DNA of 64,000 bases from Didymella arachidicola (GCA_016630955.3 CM049985.1:1860001-1924000); one strand, 5' to 3'; positions 1-11,843 are shown, counted from the first letter of the stretch. The notes: generated from the sequence alone by a model not told the origin. Numbers and translations: made by a program.

Positions 1-2079
1 CGAGTGAGAGTTCATTACACGCAGATCCATCTATCGAGACCACCCCAGCCAAGCTCAGCCCTTCACAACAGAACACTTACCAATGATGGCCTCCCACGGT
101 CGCAAATTAACGGTGTGACCAGAGCCCTCCTTGTGCATCTCCAGCGGATAGTTACCAATGACCCATTTCTCCACCTCGATATCTCCAATGCCAGTCCACT
201 CCAGGTCCTTTCCGGTGAAATTCGTAATCGTCACCCAGCTCTCCTCAGCAGAGAAGCGTCGGTAAGCCACGACATCCTTATTCTCTTCGTCTAGGATCTC
301 AAAGCCACCGTAGATAAAAACGTCCTTGTGGGTCTTGCGGAACTCGATGCATCGCCTCCAGTACTCGAGGACAGACTCAGGGTTCTTCAGCTGAGCATCG
401 ACATTGACGCGAGGATAATCGTCGTTCACGCGCATCCACGGCTTGACGTCTTTCGGACAGAAGCCAGCATTGACAGTGGAGTCCCATTGCATTGGAGTCC
501 TCGTGTGATCACGGGCTTTGAGCTGGATCAGCCTCTTGCAGTATGCCAATTTGCGGTGGTTGTTTGCGTACTGCTTACTGGCACTGGTGATGGCGATGGG
601 TCAGTCGCGCAACGCGGTTCGTGGGGAGAATGACTTACGCCTTCCAATAGTTCTGCGTCTCTATGTCCTTGTACTCTTCCATAGGCCAGTCGGCAGGGAT
701 GTTGCGCATGCCCAGCTCTTGACCTTGGTATAGGTACTGAGTTCCTCCGAGGGTGTTGTGTTTGGTGCAAATCATCTTCGCTGCATAATCGCGCCATTGG
801 TCGCTGTCGTCCGCGAATCGAGAGATGGATCGTGGCATGTCGTGGTTCTCGCAGAAGATGGCGTTCCAACCATCTTTCTCAATCATGAGGCGTTGCGTTT
901 TCTCGTGGATTCTCGCCATGTCAGCGGCAGTCCACTCCTGGTAGGACCACTTCGGTCGGCCAGGCTGGTTGTCCACATTCAAGATCTCGAAGAGAAAAAT
1001 CATGTTCAGGGATCCTTGGCGTCCAACGGTGCGAATGATTTCTTCCTCGTCGTTGACGAAAGGCATCTCGCCCACAGTCATGGTGTCATATTCGTCAAGC
1101 ACTTGTCGTATGTCATGGAGGAATTCGTCCAGGCGCGGTCCATTGGCGAAGAACTCGTCGCCTGGCTGGAGTTTCTGGCCTGCAATAGTAGTTTTGGCAT
1201 CCGGAAATGTCTGCACCTTGGAGATGTGGTCGATCACATCCATGCGAAAGCCAGCGACGCCGCGATCCAGCCAAAATCGAATGACGTCGTGCACGGCATC
1301 TCTGAGCTCTTCATTCTCCCAATTGAGATCTGGCTGCTCAGCCGAGAAAATTGAAAGGTAGAATTCTCCAGTCGTCTCATCATACTCCCATGCGGACTGG
1401 GAGGTATCCAGGGTGCGGCACCAGTTGTTGGGGGGTTGGAGCTTGCCGTTCTTGTCTTTGCGTCCTTTTCGCCAGATATACCAGTGTCTCTTAGGATTGT
1501 CGGTAGAGGATCGTGACTCGAGAAACCAACCGTGCTGTTGACAGGTCAGACCCAAACAGAGCACAATCTATCATGGCAGCTTACCTGGTTCGAAGTGTGG
1601 TTCACCACGAGATCCATCATGAGCTTCATGCCTCGTTGTTTGAGCTGCTCGATGAGCTCATCGACATCCTCCAGGGATCCGTACAACGGGTCGATGTCTT
1701 TGTAGTCAGAAATGTCGTAGCCCATGTCAACCTGAGGGCTCTTGTATACTACAGCTCCATTAGCAACTACTCTGGTTGCCTGAGGGAGATAACTCACTTG
1801 GGGAGATCCAGATCACATCGACTGGCGCAGTCGTGATTAGAGAGGATCATTGCAATGGGTGGAAACCCCTCACCTCCGAGTGATTTCAGGTAATCCAACG
1901 ACTGTGTGATTCCAGGGACATCACCATGTCCATCCCCGTTCGTATCGCGGAAAGATGCGGGATAGATCTAGGCATTCTTCAGTATTGGCAGCTGACGGTT
2001 GACGGGAAATGCATACTTGATACACGACGCTCTCCTTCCACCAAACTCGCGGGCTTTTGACGACACCGAGATCTGCCAT
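1..2079 (-). CDS. GH13 alpha-glucosidase (maltase/isomaltase type), 3' end off the window
   Basis: Intracellular-type alpha-glucosidase releasing glucose from maltose or isomaltose-like oligosaccharides. I read exons 2079-2017, 1967-1874, 1821-1798, 1748-1585, 1534-639, 583-81 and probably 30 to beyond the edge, joined by introns of 49-55 nt with GT..AG ends; the frame stays open throughout. The start is the ATG before ADLGVVKSPRVWWKESVVYQ. Family signatures: DMGYDISDYKDID, MDLVVNHTS, nucleophile region GFRMDVIDHIS, acid/base GEMPF, ENHDMPRSISRF and ARDHTRTPMQWD. No signal peptide is visible. Exon 3 is only 24 nt. The last donor, GTAAGT at 80, gives a 50-nt intron ending at 31; without splicing the protein would stop at 55. 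Val directly after the nucleophile Asp resembles oligo-1,6-glucosidases. About 590 residues are visible, the full family length, so little should be missing. Confidence 0.93.
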
Positions 2080-3527
2080 TCTAGATGATAAAACACTGCT
2101 GCGTCGAAGATTCTTGGTAGGATAGGCGGAATTCAGAAACTGGCGATGGACGAGACAAGGACGTAAACAAGAGCTCCTATGCGCAGCAAGAAGTCTGCAA
2201 AAGGGTTTCATGGAGTTGAGGTTTATCTGAGCGCCAGCCTGATGGGACTCGGGCAACATGTAATGTGCTGATACGGGGTTGTTCTCCAAATGCCGTGGTG
2301 ACGTCGGAATGATCCATAAACGTGCTGTCAACTTGTGAGTCTCACACGCTCAAATGTGCTATTACGACGCGAAATTTGTTCATCCGGGGTCCAATGCCTT
2401 ATTTCATGCTGACAGTTGGCTGTATACGTTCTTTCGATCAAAGAGACATGCCAAGTATCACACGTCATACGCTTCAAACTGCATCTGACCGGGCACTGGC
2501 ACACTCGACCTCGCTGGCTTGTGCCAGCAGGTATGATCTCATGCATAGGTTCGGCAAACGCAGCGATGTCGAGTTGCGCCTCGTTACTATCGTGGTTTGT
2601 CACTCCTCCGTCGTATGTGTGACGAGAGTGGAATCTCCATTGCTTTTAACGTTGGCACATGGACTTGAAGATCGCTTACCAGTAGGACAGTGGAGGTAAA
2701 AGCAGCTGCGGGAAGGCCCGAACGTATGATGTCATGACTCTTACATCGTGATAGAAAACAAGATGCCAAAGGTAGAAGTCAGAGATGATAATTGCGCACG
2801 AAGCATGTGTTTGCGACAAAGACGAGAACCGGGGTAGCAGTGACGACTGGCTCAGCGTTGCCACGTCATCATCACGACTTTGATATGCAAAAAAAAAAAA
2901 AAAAAAAAAAAAAGATTCATCGCAAGCATCATGAAGCTATGTAGAGATGAAAGACTTGAGTGGTCGGGTTTGCTTCGGTCTCGCCTCCATGTCGCTGCCC
3001 TGCTAGCTTCTGCAGGTGCGATCTGATACCAGGTATGCCAACACCTCGTCCTCGTCTTCTTCTGCCGCACGCATAGTCCAGGTCCGGTCGCGCGATACCT
3101 TGAGAGTTTGAAAGCAGACCTTATGTATCTTCGAGCCGACCATTTCAAATGCCTTTTCGCGCTGCTCAGTGAAGTTGATGCTCTCATGTCTGCGCGTCGG
3201 TGTTCCGCGGGATGGAAAATACTTCCAGTCCTCAATTACCATACGCAACGTTGGAAATTCATCACAATCGTTCGCATGCAACATTGCGATGCGAATCTGA
3301 GAGAAGAAGGGAAGTGCCAAGTTGACCATTGAGTGGCAAATGACACGTTCTGATACTTCCATGATATCTTACCTCGTGGTGGATCAACACGGGCCTTTTG
3401 TCATGATGTGCGTACTGAGGCATGGGCGTCTTCATGCATTGGGGATTTCTTTTAAGATCCGAATGACTCCCCTACAGCCATTCATCATACTGCTATACTC
3501 ATTTCACAGCTATCAGACACTACCTCA
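2080..3527. other. intergenic, divergent promoter region, poly-A run
   Basis: No supported gene. It separates the divergent GH13 and GT4 genes, so it carries both promoters. A run of 25 A lies at 2889-2913. The open frames here show no recognisable protein. Confidence 0.6.
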
Positions 3528-5124
3528 ATGGCAAAATCTTTTAGAAGTTCCTCCTCTTCCTTCTCGTCCTTAGACTCTACGGATGCTTCAAGCCTCGCGT
3601 CGACCGACTCCCATTTGCGATTCTTTCTTATACAGACTGCAAAGGGGCTCTTCTCTTCGTCTGGCGGATACAAGGCAAACATCTCCCTTCTGCGCTTTCT
3701 TGCCTCGTGTGGTTACTTTGTCCGCCAAATATGTTATTCACACCACGGCGAGGTCGAAGCCTATATTCGAACGGTTACTCAAAGTGGCAAGTGGGATCCA
3801 AACTATCGCACAAGACGATTGCACTTGAGGTCCGGGTATGGAGAGTTGGGCACCAACATCAAGATTGAGGAGTTTACTATGGAAGACGGGGTTCAAATTG
3901 TATCTTTGAACAAGGAGGCATTCGACAATGCTTTCGGCGGCAAGGGAACTCTTCTCCGAACAATACCCAAAGAAACGGCAGAGTATATTGAAGTAAGTGG
4001 CCTTAGACTGAGCTTTCTGTCCATACGTCCCGTCGCTCTCTACTGACACCGCGTCTTTGCACTCATTCAGGAAGGACGACTGTCATCACGTCTCTCAGAC
4101 TTCGTAACTTTCCTCCAACAGGAGATCACAGACTTCTCTCCTACACATATCATGTTCAACGATGGTCTGTCCATGCAAGCTACGTCGGCCACAGAAATGC
4201 CTGAACTGAACGCCCGCCGTATTGCAATCATACACACCGCCGAACAGCTCCCTTTTGGACCCTTCTCAGGTGGTATGCCAGGCCACGTGAGTACACCGAG
4301 CGAGTTAATGCTGCTACAGCAAGTCGACGGGATATGGAGCGTTTCTGAAGCCATCCGACGCTATGCCCTCGAGCACGGACAGCTGACAACAAACTTCTTC
4401 GTACACCATCCTTGGACGTATCTCGACGAGAAGACGCACGCACTGCCAACAAGCCAGTACAATTGGGACAAGAAATACATCGGCATGATCAACCCGTGCA
4501 AAGTCAAGGGTGTCCAGATCCTCGCCAGTCTGGCTGAGGCCTGCCCTCAGCACAACTTTTTAGTCTACAAGAGCTGGGGCTTCGACGACGTAATCGGTGC
4601 CCAGCTGGAGAAGATGCAGAATATAACGTGAGCTACCCCCTCCACCGCTGTCTTTAGTACACAGGCCTGACTAAAATAGATGCCGCTCTCCATGTACCGA
4701 TATGGAAGAAGCGTGGCGCGACATCAAGATCCTCCTCGTCCCCTCTCTTTGGTTTGAAGCCTGGGGCATTGTGGTCATCGAAGCCCATCTTCGCGGCATA
4801 CCAGTCATCGCTTCTGACGCCGGTGCGCTTACTGAGGCAATGCTCGGCCTGGATTACATTGTACCTGTGAGTCCGATTCGAGGGGAGCGTGACGAAAAGG
4901 GGGAGTACATCATACCAAAACAGAATGTCTGGCCGTGGGTGGAGGCCGTCAATCGACTTATGAGTGATGAAGCAGAGTATAGGAGAGTTTCAAATGAGGT
5001 GCGCAGTGTGACGTCACGGTGGGTCTTGAATTCCGATGAGAGGGCGTTGGAGGGGTGGCTGATGGAGATGTCAGGCAAAGGTAGAAGAGACAGTTTGATG
5101 GCATCTCAGGTAAATTTAGTGTAA
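3528..5124 (+). CDS. family 4-like glycosyltransferase
   Basis: Predicted nucleotide-sugar-dependent glycosyltransferase of the GT-B fold; acceptor unknown. Exons are 3528-3992, 4071-4627 and 4680-5124 (488 residues), with introns of 78 and 52 nt (GTAAGT..CAG and GTGAGC..TAG) that keep frame. The N-terminal part has a Ser-rich head (residues about 5-25), then a GT-B N-lobe with GGYKANISLLRFLASCG. The C-lobe has KKYIGMINPCKVKGVQIL and the retaining-GT E-x7-E signature EAWGIVVIE within SLWFEAWGIVVIEAHLRGIP, followed by VIASDAGALTEA. No membrane segment or signal peptide is evident, so it is probably cytosolic. The start is the first ATG in the open frame; the Ser-rich head makes it somewhat uncertain. 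It points away from the GH13 gene, but a shared pathway is not shown. Confidence 0.88.
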
Positions 5125-5947
5125 GAACAGCTCACTGTAATGTAACTTGTTACATCGGGTTATCGTTCGTCGAGATCGAGACGTAGTGCCGTGTTGTTCA
5201 TTGGCATCTTTGCAAAATTAGATCGACATTGTCTGTTCGTGCAGTATCAAAGAGGCTGTATTAAAGAAAGACAACAACTGTTGATATGACGTTGCGTCTT
5301 GGGTACATTAGTGTGAGATGTCGAGCGCATCAAACAAGAAGAACATGTGAACAGGTTGATCGCTAAGGTAAGTAGCCCAGACCATGAAGTAACTGGTGAG
5401 TCGAACTTTCGTGTGAAAGAATCCCTCATTTTCAGGTAGATGAAATGTCTGACGTCAGAAATTTGCACTTGTTTGTAGGACACCAATTCTAATGTCGGTT
5501 GCCAGATGTGTGTAGTGATGCTAGCTGGTATAAGGGAGATCTTTAAACTAGGCTCCATAACCAACACTCAGCGAGCCAACTTTGCGGAGGCTTGCGGAGC
5601 GCAATTGACACGCATGTCACGAAGCCATTAGGTTGTTGATACAGTTGACGGTACGGGCAAGCAAAGAAAGCAGGGGGGGAAGTTTTGTCACCTACAGTAG
5701 GACATCGAGCAAGGCTGAGGTGAAAGTGACATGGAAGGAAAGTGACCCATGTCTATGGAAAGCGACATGAGAAGATATTCATGTGTGTCCTGACCACGAA
5801 AGGCTTTTGTGTGCGGGCAGAGGCCAGGCGTAGAAAAGAGGGACTAGGTTGTTTTCTATCTAATGAGGGGAAGAGGGAATATACACCCTACAGATGATTA
5901 TGTAACAGAGCACGTGATGCTGGCTAACAGCTTTCAATCATCTGATC
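5125..5947. other. intergenic between convergent genes
   Basis: 3' flanks of the GT4 gene and of the transketolase-like gene. I see no gene or repeat here. Confidence 0.5.
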
Positions 5948-7627
5948 TTACAATTCGACATACTCGCCGCGTCCAACGTCGCCATCCTTCCAACTCTTCA
6001 AGAAACCTTGCACCTTTTTGATCATAGTTTCTTGATCGAAGCCGAAATAGTTGTAGATGTACTTGCCAGGCAGCGAGTGACCAAAAGAGTTCATGTTGAT
6101 GCCAGCATCCGCCCACCGCTCCCAGCCCAACGCAACATACGGCTCGATGACAACTGCAGGTATATTCTCGTTCCTTCTTAATACTTGACGTTGATATGAG
6201 AGCGGCTGTGCCCGGAAGAGCGTATGCGAAGGGAAAGAAACAACGCGCGCCTTCGTACCGGTCTTGGCCAACGCATCCGCAATGTTGATCGCGAAACTGA
6301 GTTCTGCACCTACGCTGATAAGGGTCACAGTCGCGTTATTTTCCTCGCGCAACACGTATGCGCCTTTTTCGACACCGTCGCGCTTGGTCAGACCAAGGAG
6401 CTGGGGCAATGCATGCCGACTGACGCTGATCATACTCGGCCCATCCTCGTTCTCGATCATCGTCTTCCATGCGCCGGCGACCTCCTCGCTATCTCCAGGC
6501 CTGATGTATTGCATATGCGGCATGGCTCTGTACAGGGCTGCCAACTCCACTGGCTGATGTGTAGGTCCGTCCTCACCAGCGCCGATCGAGTCATGCGTAG
6601 CGACGTGAATGACCTTCAAGCGCTGCAGGGCACCCATACGTACGGCTGGTGCTGCGTAGAGATAGAACATGAAAAAGGAGCTGGTAATTGGAATGATTGT
6701 GCGTGGTGAGTACGCTGCCATGCCGTTTGCAATTGCCGCCATGGCGTGCTCGCGGATGCCGTAATGGATGTAGCGGCCTTTGTACGAGCCTTGTGCGCCG
6801 GATGTGGGCTTCAGATTTGGAGGGTTGAAGATCTCGTGGCCGCTGTGAGCGAGATTTACAGATGGCGTCAAGTCTGCAGTGCCGACCATGAAGGTTGGAA
6901 TTTCAGCCAGCATCCTCGCAATGACAAGGTTGTTAGACTTCCGTGAAGGTGTAGCGTCGGTTGGAAAGGAAGACGGAATCATGGATTGCCAGTTTTCGGG
7001 CAGCTTGCCGGCCATGCGCGCTTTGAAAGATTGAGCGAGCTCCGGGTGTTCCTTGCTGTACGCTGCCACGAGGTCATTCCACTTCTTGACGTGCAGGTCG
7101 CCCCGCTGAGGGATGTCGGCATAGAACTTCTTGACTTTGTCCGGAATTTGGAAAGTCTTCTCGGTGTCCCAGCCCCATGCCTTCTTCATAGCTGCGACAT
7201 TGTCGGCACCAAGTGGGGCACCGTGAGACACAGCCTTTCCAGCTACAGCACTGCCCATGCCGATAATTGTTCGCACATTGATGAAGAGAGGCTTTTGCCT
7301 GCCTTTCTCGCGTCCCTTCTCCAAAGCTGCGACGATTGCGGCAACATCATTGTTGCCATCATCAACATTGATGATCTCCCAGCCACAGGCTTCCATCTTT
7401 TTGTTTACGTCTTCTGTGTTGGTCAGATCCACGCTGCCATCGCAGCTGATCTGGTTGTTGTCGTATATGCATGTCATATTCCCGAGCTTCAGATGTCCAG
7501 CATAGCTGAAAGCTTCGCATCCAACGCCCTCTTGCATACAAGCATCACCCACTGTGACCCAAGCCTCGCTAAGCAGCCATTCACAGCGCAAGATACGTAT
7601 AGTAAGCCGCAAGGTCGAGCCTGACAT
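5948..7627 (-). CDS. transketolase / dihydroxyacetone-synthase-like, N-terminus missing (possible pseudogene)
   Basis: Thiamine-diphosphate enzyme of the transketolase family; the DACMQEGVGCEAFSYAGH stretch is closest to fungal dihydroxyacetone-synthase-like members. The open frame (about 559 residues from the first in-frame ATG) starts just before the ThDP-binding GD..N motif (VGDACMQEGVG...IYDNNQI). It then covers the rest of the PP domain, a complete Pyr domain (GIREHAMAAIANGM with the conserved Glu, GEDGPTHQPVELAALY) and the C-terminal domain. The first about 165 residues expected in this family, with the substrate His residues, the GGHPGG-like segment and GPLGQG, are absent. I searched the minus strand to 8285 and found no such exon. 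The stretch from 7627 to the GDA motif matches nothing and could be intron or debris; CACAG before TGGGTGATGC would be a plausible acceptor. No PTS1 (ends YVEL). The downstream frame is fully intact, so loss of the 5' end looks recent, or a distant exon is missed. Confidence 0.8.
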   Translation of the reverse strand: MSGSTLRLTIRILRCEWLLSEAWVTVGDACMQEGVGCEAFSYAGHLKLGNMTCIYDNNQISCDGSVDLTNTEDVNKKMEACGWEIINVDDGNNDVAAIVAALEKGREKGRQKPLFINVRTIIGMGSAVAGKAVSHGAPLGADNVAAMKKAWGWDTEKTFQIPDKVKKFYADIPQRGDLHVKKWNDLVAAYSKEHPELAQSFKARMAGKLPENWQSMIPSSFPTDATPSRKSNNLVIARMLAEIPTFMVGTADLTPSVNLAHSGHEIFNPPNLKPTSGAQGSYKGRYIHYGIREHAMAAIANGMAAYSPRTIIPITSSFFMFYLYAAPAVRMGALQRLKVIHVATHDSIGAGEDGPTHQPVELAALYRAMPHMQYIRPGDSEEVAGAWKTMIENEDGPSMISVSRHALPQLLGLTKRDGVEKGAYVLREENNATVTLISVGAELSFAINIADALAKTGTKARVVSFPSHTLFRAQPLSYQRQVLRRNENIPAVVIEPYVALGWERWADAGINMNSFGHSLPGKYIYNYFGFDQETMIKKVQGFLKSWKDGDVGRGEYVEL

Positions 7628-7639
7628 CAAGGAGAACAA

Positions 7640-8285
7640 CGATCAATTGCCATTACATGATGATTTGTGACCTGTAGGATATAAGCACAGTGTTGCTTCT
7701 GTTGGAGTGTATGGAAGTGGCTTTGGAGAATCTGATTTGTTGGGGATCTTGTTGTTTATTGAGTAGGTAGGTACAGTAAGGGTTGTTTAGTACTTGTTCA
7801 CAAGGCCGGCTGTCATCCGCGATCTTCCTCCCGATACAACCAATCAGCGTCCCCGATAAGATCAGTGCGTGGATGCAGGTCAACGCTCTTACTGTGTCCT
7901 GGCTGTTTGGTGTTCGCGGCTGGATCACTGTATTGCGAAGCGCGATCGGTGGATCTTGTACTGTGCAGACTATATGGAGGTTAGGAGGTATGCGTCGTGA
8001 TTGTTTCTTAGGGGGTTGAGTAGCTGGGATGGTATGAGTGACGATCTTGTTGATATGCGCAGGGGGGACGTAGAGTTGTAGTGCTTGTGTCTGCTCTTGT
8101 AATTTGTATTGCAGGTGGGTGGTTGTTGTACTGGACTTAAGGGGTCCGCACAACATGGGGGACTTAAGAGATAGATTGAGGAGCTTCACTGCACGCATAG
8201 AGAGAAAGACAAACGGGAGTGTAACTACATAAACGCCGCTCAGTCACTTCATGTCGTTCGATCCCTCCCCGTGCTGACCGCTGCC
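7640..8285. other. intergenic; no transketolase N-terminus found
   Basis: The minus strand has a 181-codon open frame here, but its composition is unlike protein and it has no similarity to transketolase N-termini. I see no other feature. Confidence 0.5.
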
Positions 8286-9667
8286 TCACACAAGATGCTC
8301 GGTGCTCTCCTCGCGCGCGCCTTTCGCATTCGTACTGGGATGCCAGCTGTCTCTTTCGATCTTCTCCACGTGCACCTGCACCTCGGTGATAACGTGTATG
8401 TCCAGCGCCGTATCGTCAGTGGCACAGCGTGTGTGTCCTCTGGTCGGAAGAGACCCGAGGCCGTATTCGGGCTGTGATCGTGCGTTTCTCACGCATTTGG
8501 CACTGCTCATCATGGGGTACAGCTTATCTCTCGTCTTCGCGCTGCGTTTGTAAGAGAGGGTGTCAGGAAGCCAGCGCTCGACGAGAGGGCGGAGGAGAGG
8601 CAGGCACGAGCAGATGATAGCTACGTTGGTTTCGACAGAGCTCCAGGTTGCGGGGGGCGGGTTGTCGTATGTGGGGTCTGGGGAGTCCGAGATGGCTACG
8701 AGTGAGTGGAGACGGCCTATGGAAATCAGGCAGACGCTGCAGAATTGTCAGTAAGCCGTCATGCAAGGCCATTAATGCAGTCTGCTTGACGAGCACTGGC
8801 GTGAATGACGATGACGGCGCACTTACAAGCCTCCAACTGCAAAGATGCCCATCAGAGCTATCTTCTGACGCCGGTCCATGTTCAAGCTGCGGATGACGGG
8901 CATGGGGAGAATGATGATCGCGAAATCCGTGGAGATATTGATGGCAGCGTTCGTGCTACGGGTGCAGCTGTGAGCAACAATCGACCAGCTTGGCACAGGC
9001 AAACTCACAACCACATCGCGTACTGATTGATACAACGGGCATGTTCGCGCGTCCAGAAGGCCCTGACTGGTACGCACGCGAATATGCTACCGAAAACGGT
9101 CCAAAATGAGTAGCAGACAACAACAGCCATGACAGCATAGTTGGCAATTTTGAAAGCCTTGACCGTGAAGACGCGTTGGTATTGAAGAAGCATCGAACCC
9201 TTCGTCAACCCCAGGGATAGGTAGTAGAGTATTAAGGACGCCCAGAAAGCCTTCGGAATCAGCGGTTCATCCTGTAAAACCATGAGAAAGCATGCGGTAC
9301 TACCTGAAGAGACTTCGTTAACGTGTCGAGTTCAAGGTCCGCAACGTGTTGACCCATGCCCCATTGTGCCTCTGCATTGACTTTAGATACTATTCTCTAG
9401 AGAAGTTTGAGGATGCTTACGATAACCGATGCATAGGGTAAAACCGATAGAGCACAGCTGAAAGAGTGAGCGTCATCTTGGCGGACGGACCTGTTCTTTG
9501 CTTACCATAGCCAAGGTGATGCCATAGTCCTCGACGCCTGGACAACGGACGAGGAAAAAGCGAGTGTACAGCCGCAGACTGACAATGGTAAAGGCAAGCC
9601 CTGTGAACGTAGCAGAAATCACGACCGCTTGTCGTCCTCGAGGGTTGTGATCGAGACTGTGATGCAT
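8286..9667 (-). CDS. rhodopsin-domain (SAT4-like) fungal integral membrane protein
   Basis: Seven-helix plasma-membrane-type protein of the fungal rhodopsin-domain family (often drawn as PTH11/SAT4-like); ligand and role unknown. Exons are 9667-9506, 9457-9421, about 9380-9304, about 9250-9009, 8955-8827 and 8736-8286, giving about 365 residues in one frame. Diagnostic stretches: AFTIVSLRLYTRFFLVR, GMGQHVADLELDTLTKSLQ, AFWASLILYYLSLGLTKGS, CINQYAMW|FTNAAINISTDFAIIILPMPV, GG|FVCLISIGRLHSLVAI and ATWSSVETNVAIICSCLPLLRPLVERWLP. The tail after about residue 290 is hydrophilic and cytoplasmic. Two acceptors are ambiguous. At 9390/9381 and at 9272/9251 a TAG or CAG would make a 31-32-nt intron, while AAG gives 40 and 53 nt; both keep frame. 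The start is the ATG before HHSLDHNPRGRQAVV. Confidence 0.88.
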
Positions 9668-11046
9668 TCTGGTGGTGCATTGAGTAGTACCTGGAGTCGA
9701 GTCACCACTCTATCACGCCCAAGACACCAGCGATATAGGCAGTCTGTGGTACTCATTTGCATTCGGACCGGGACACGGGTGAAGATGGACCGCAGTGCGA
9801 GCACTTTCTTTCCGGCACAACCGAATGTAGCTCGCGAATGTTGCAAATATCCTCATTGCCAGCGATCACTATGTGAGTCTGTAGATCATACTCTTCTCAG
9901 CTTGGCGCAGCACCAACCAGCTTCACCATTGGTCTCCAAGTTGGTCGAAGAGGGCGCGATGTGCATCGCGGCGTGTTCCGGGACGTTTTGGGACGAGCGT
10001 ACTGGGTGAAAGTGTGGTAATCTTCCTGCTGTGTGAGCTCATGAAGCCAATCACGAAAGCCTGTACAGGCGTTTGGCCTCGTCCCGTTGCGTTGACGTGC
10101 ACAACGTTTGAGAATTCCAACACCCTTTTCGACACACGGCTCGGTACATTTTCGTGGCTTGCAAGTTGAAAAATGCCTGATGTTGGTGGATGATCTCAAT
10201 GGTCGCGGCACATGGTATTGCGAGGTTGCTGCGAAGAGACGCCGATTGTGGGGATTTGATAGAATATGTGATCCACCCATTTCACGACATGTCCATGCTC
10301 AAATTCTTGCCCGTCTGAGCTCTACACTGTCGCCGAGCGGACAAGATCGATAGATGCCTTGGTTCGGCTGGCGGCTGGATCTACGAATTAACAGCTTGCT
10401 CTGCGACGCATTAAAGGCGGAAACTCTCAGCAAATCAACTGATGAGGTTTCAATGACCCTGCAAGCAGCTGGTGCGTTGTGGAAGTAGGAGAACCCTGCG
10501 GTGAATCACCGCCGATGATCAGGGGGTATTTTATCAGTGCACAGTTCCATCCTTCCCGAAGTCTCCCTGTATGCGGATCGCGCTAGACAAGTTTCAACAG
10601 CGCCCAACACCGAGTGTCAGTCCGACCATCATCTCACGGCCCGGTCATCGAAAATGAGGCCGCATTTCGGATCTCTTTGACTGTTGTCTTCTCAGTAATA
10701 GAGACGACTGCAATGCCGGCCCAGCGCTCGTGGTTACTTCATGCAAGTGCTGACCCCCGTGTTATAATAACCTCGTTATCAGCATGTTGACCTCGTGACG
10801 CTGGACCTCTCGACTCGCTCCTTCCGAGCCTTATAGCACCAATCGGCCACACTGCTTGTACGCATAACGCGAAACACTCATCGTTCGACAAAATGCACCT
10901 CGCTGCCCTGTACATCGTGTGCGCCCAGAGCGGTCAAATCAGCAGGATCCTTCGTGTCGGGACTTGAACCGAATCATCCCCGCAGTTTGACATTGTTGGT
11001 GATCCCGTCATGGGTTTCTCATACTTGTGCTATGGTTGGCGTCGCC
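9668..11046. other. intergenic, nothing recognised
   Basis: Upstream region of the rhodopsin-domain gene and downstream flank of the phosphatase gene. Open frames near 9630-10350 have no recognisable protein features. A GGTTCAAGTCC-like B-box on the minus strand near 10960-10972 does not fold as a tRNA. Confidence 0.45.
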
Positions 11047-11843
11047 TCAGCTGGCCTTCTTACCCTGGTAGCGGAAGTCCTGTCGTTTGCGCCTGTCCTC
11101 CCATCTAGCCCAACCCGAGTCGACCAGATCCTCCTGGATGACTAAGTCACGAACTCGAAACGCTCTGAAGAGCCATGTTCCGAGTGCCCAATCGATCCAA
11201 CCAGCTCGGCGCAGATATGTGGTGAACGCAAACCACACCAGGGCGAAAGCTGCACCGCAAGCACAACCAACAAGTACTTGCTTCTGAGTGTGGTAGCTAA
11301 GATAGATGCGACTGACGGCGACGGCTGCAGCAGACGCTAGGGCAAGCAGTGAAAGCATGAAGCGGCCAGCGAAACTGAACGGTGTGTGCGTCTCGGTAGG
11401 GTGAGGAACGTGACGGAACAGCAGGAATAGTGTCAAGGTGACCGAGAAGAAAGCTACGAACTGGGCATGTGACGAAGGCATCCCGTAGCCCTTGCCGTGC
11501 ATTTCTATCCTTGTCAGCACATCTTCTGAAACGCATTGAGCGATATATCGGTTTACCTCTGGGTCGCTCCTCCTTGAAATGGCGCTTCAACATCCAATTG
11601 AGGGCCTCACACGCCATCTGGCCAGCGAACATGAGACAGATCTCCACCTCCCGATTCGACCATATCAGCGTGGCATACACAATGCATAGTCCCTGCGGCA
11701 CAAGGGCCAGCCAGGCGCAGAGGTAGGAGATGCGGTCCGCGGGGTTCTTGCAGGGTCAGCATCATCGCAAGCAGAGCGAGAAGCAGGTCACAAACGTAGT
11801 GGACATGCGTCAACGACAGTGACGCAAGCGGAGGATTCTCCAT
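11047..11843 (-). CDS. CAX4: dolichyldiphosphatase (PAP2 superfamily)
   Basis: ER-membrane phosphatase that dephosphorylates dolichyl pyrophosphate released by N-glycosylation, recycling the lipid carrier. Exons are 11843-11796, 11746-11557 and 11504-11047 (231 residues); introns of 49 and 52 nt, the second with a textbook GCTGAC branch site 9 nt before the TAG acceptor. The start is ATG before ENPPLASLSLTHVHY, the usual N-terminus of fungal homologues. All three PAP2 motifs are visible: K-x6-RP (KRHFKEERP), PSSH (GYGMPSSHAQF) and SR-x5-H (SRIYLSYH). Hydrophobic segments: ISYLCAWLALVPQGLCIVYATLIW, about residues 90-110, a pair around FMLSLLALASAAAVAV, and VLVGCACGAAFALVWFAF. Divergent from the RBR ligase gene with 387 bp between starts. 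Confidence 0.95.

Noticed and set aside
2889..2913. Run of 25 A as a possible retroposon tail
   Set aside because: No adjacent element, target-site duplication or coding remnant seen.
9897..10280. 127-codon minus-strand ORF
   Set aside because: Basic, low-information sequence with no family pattern or supporting exons.
10930..11010. GGTTCAAGTCC B-box-like sequence on the minus strand
   Set aside because: T-stem has a mismatch and no acceptor or A-box partner is found.
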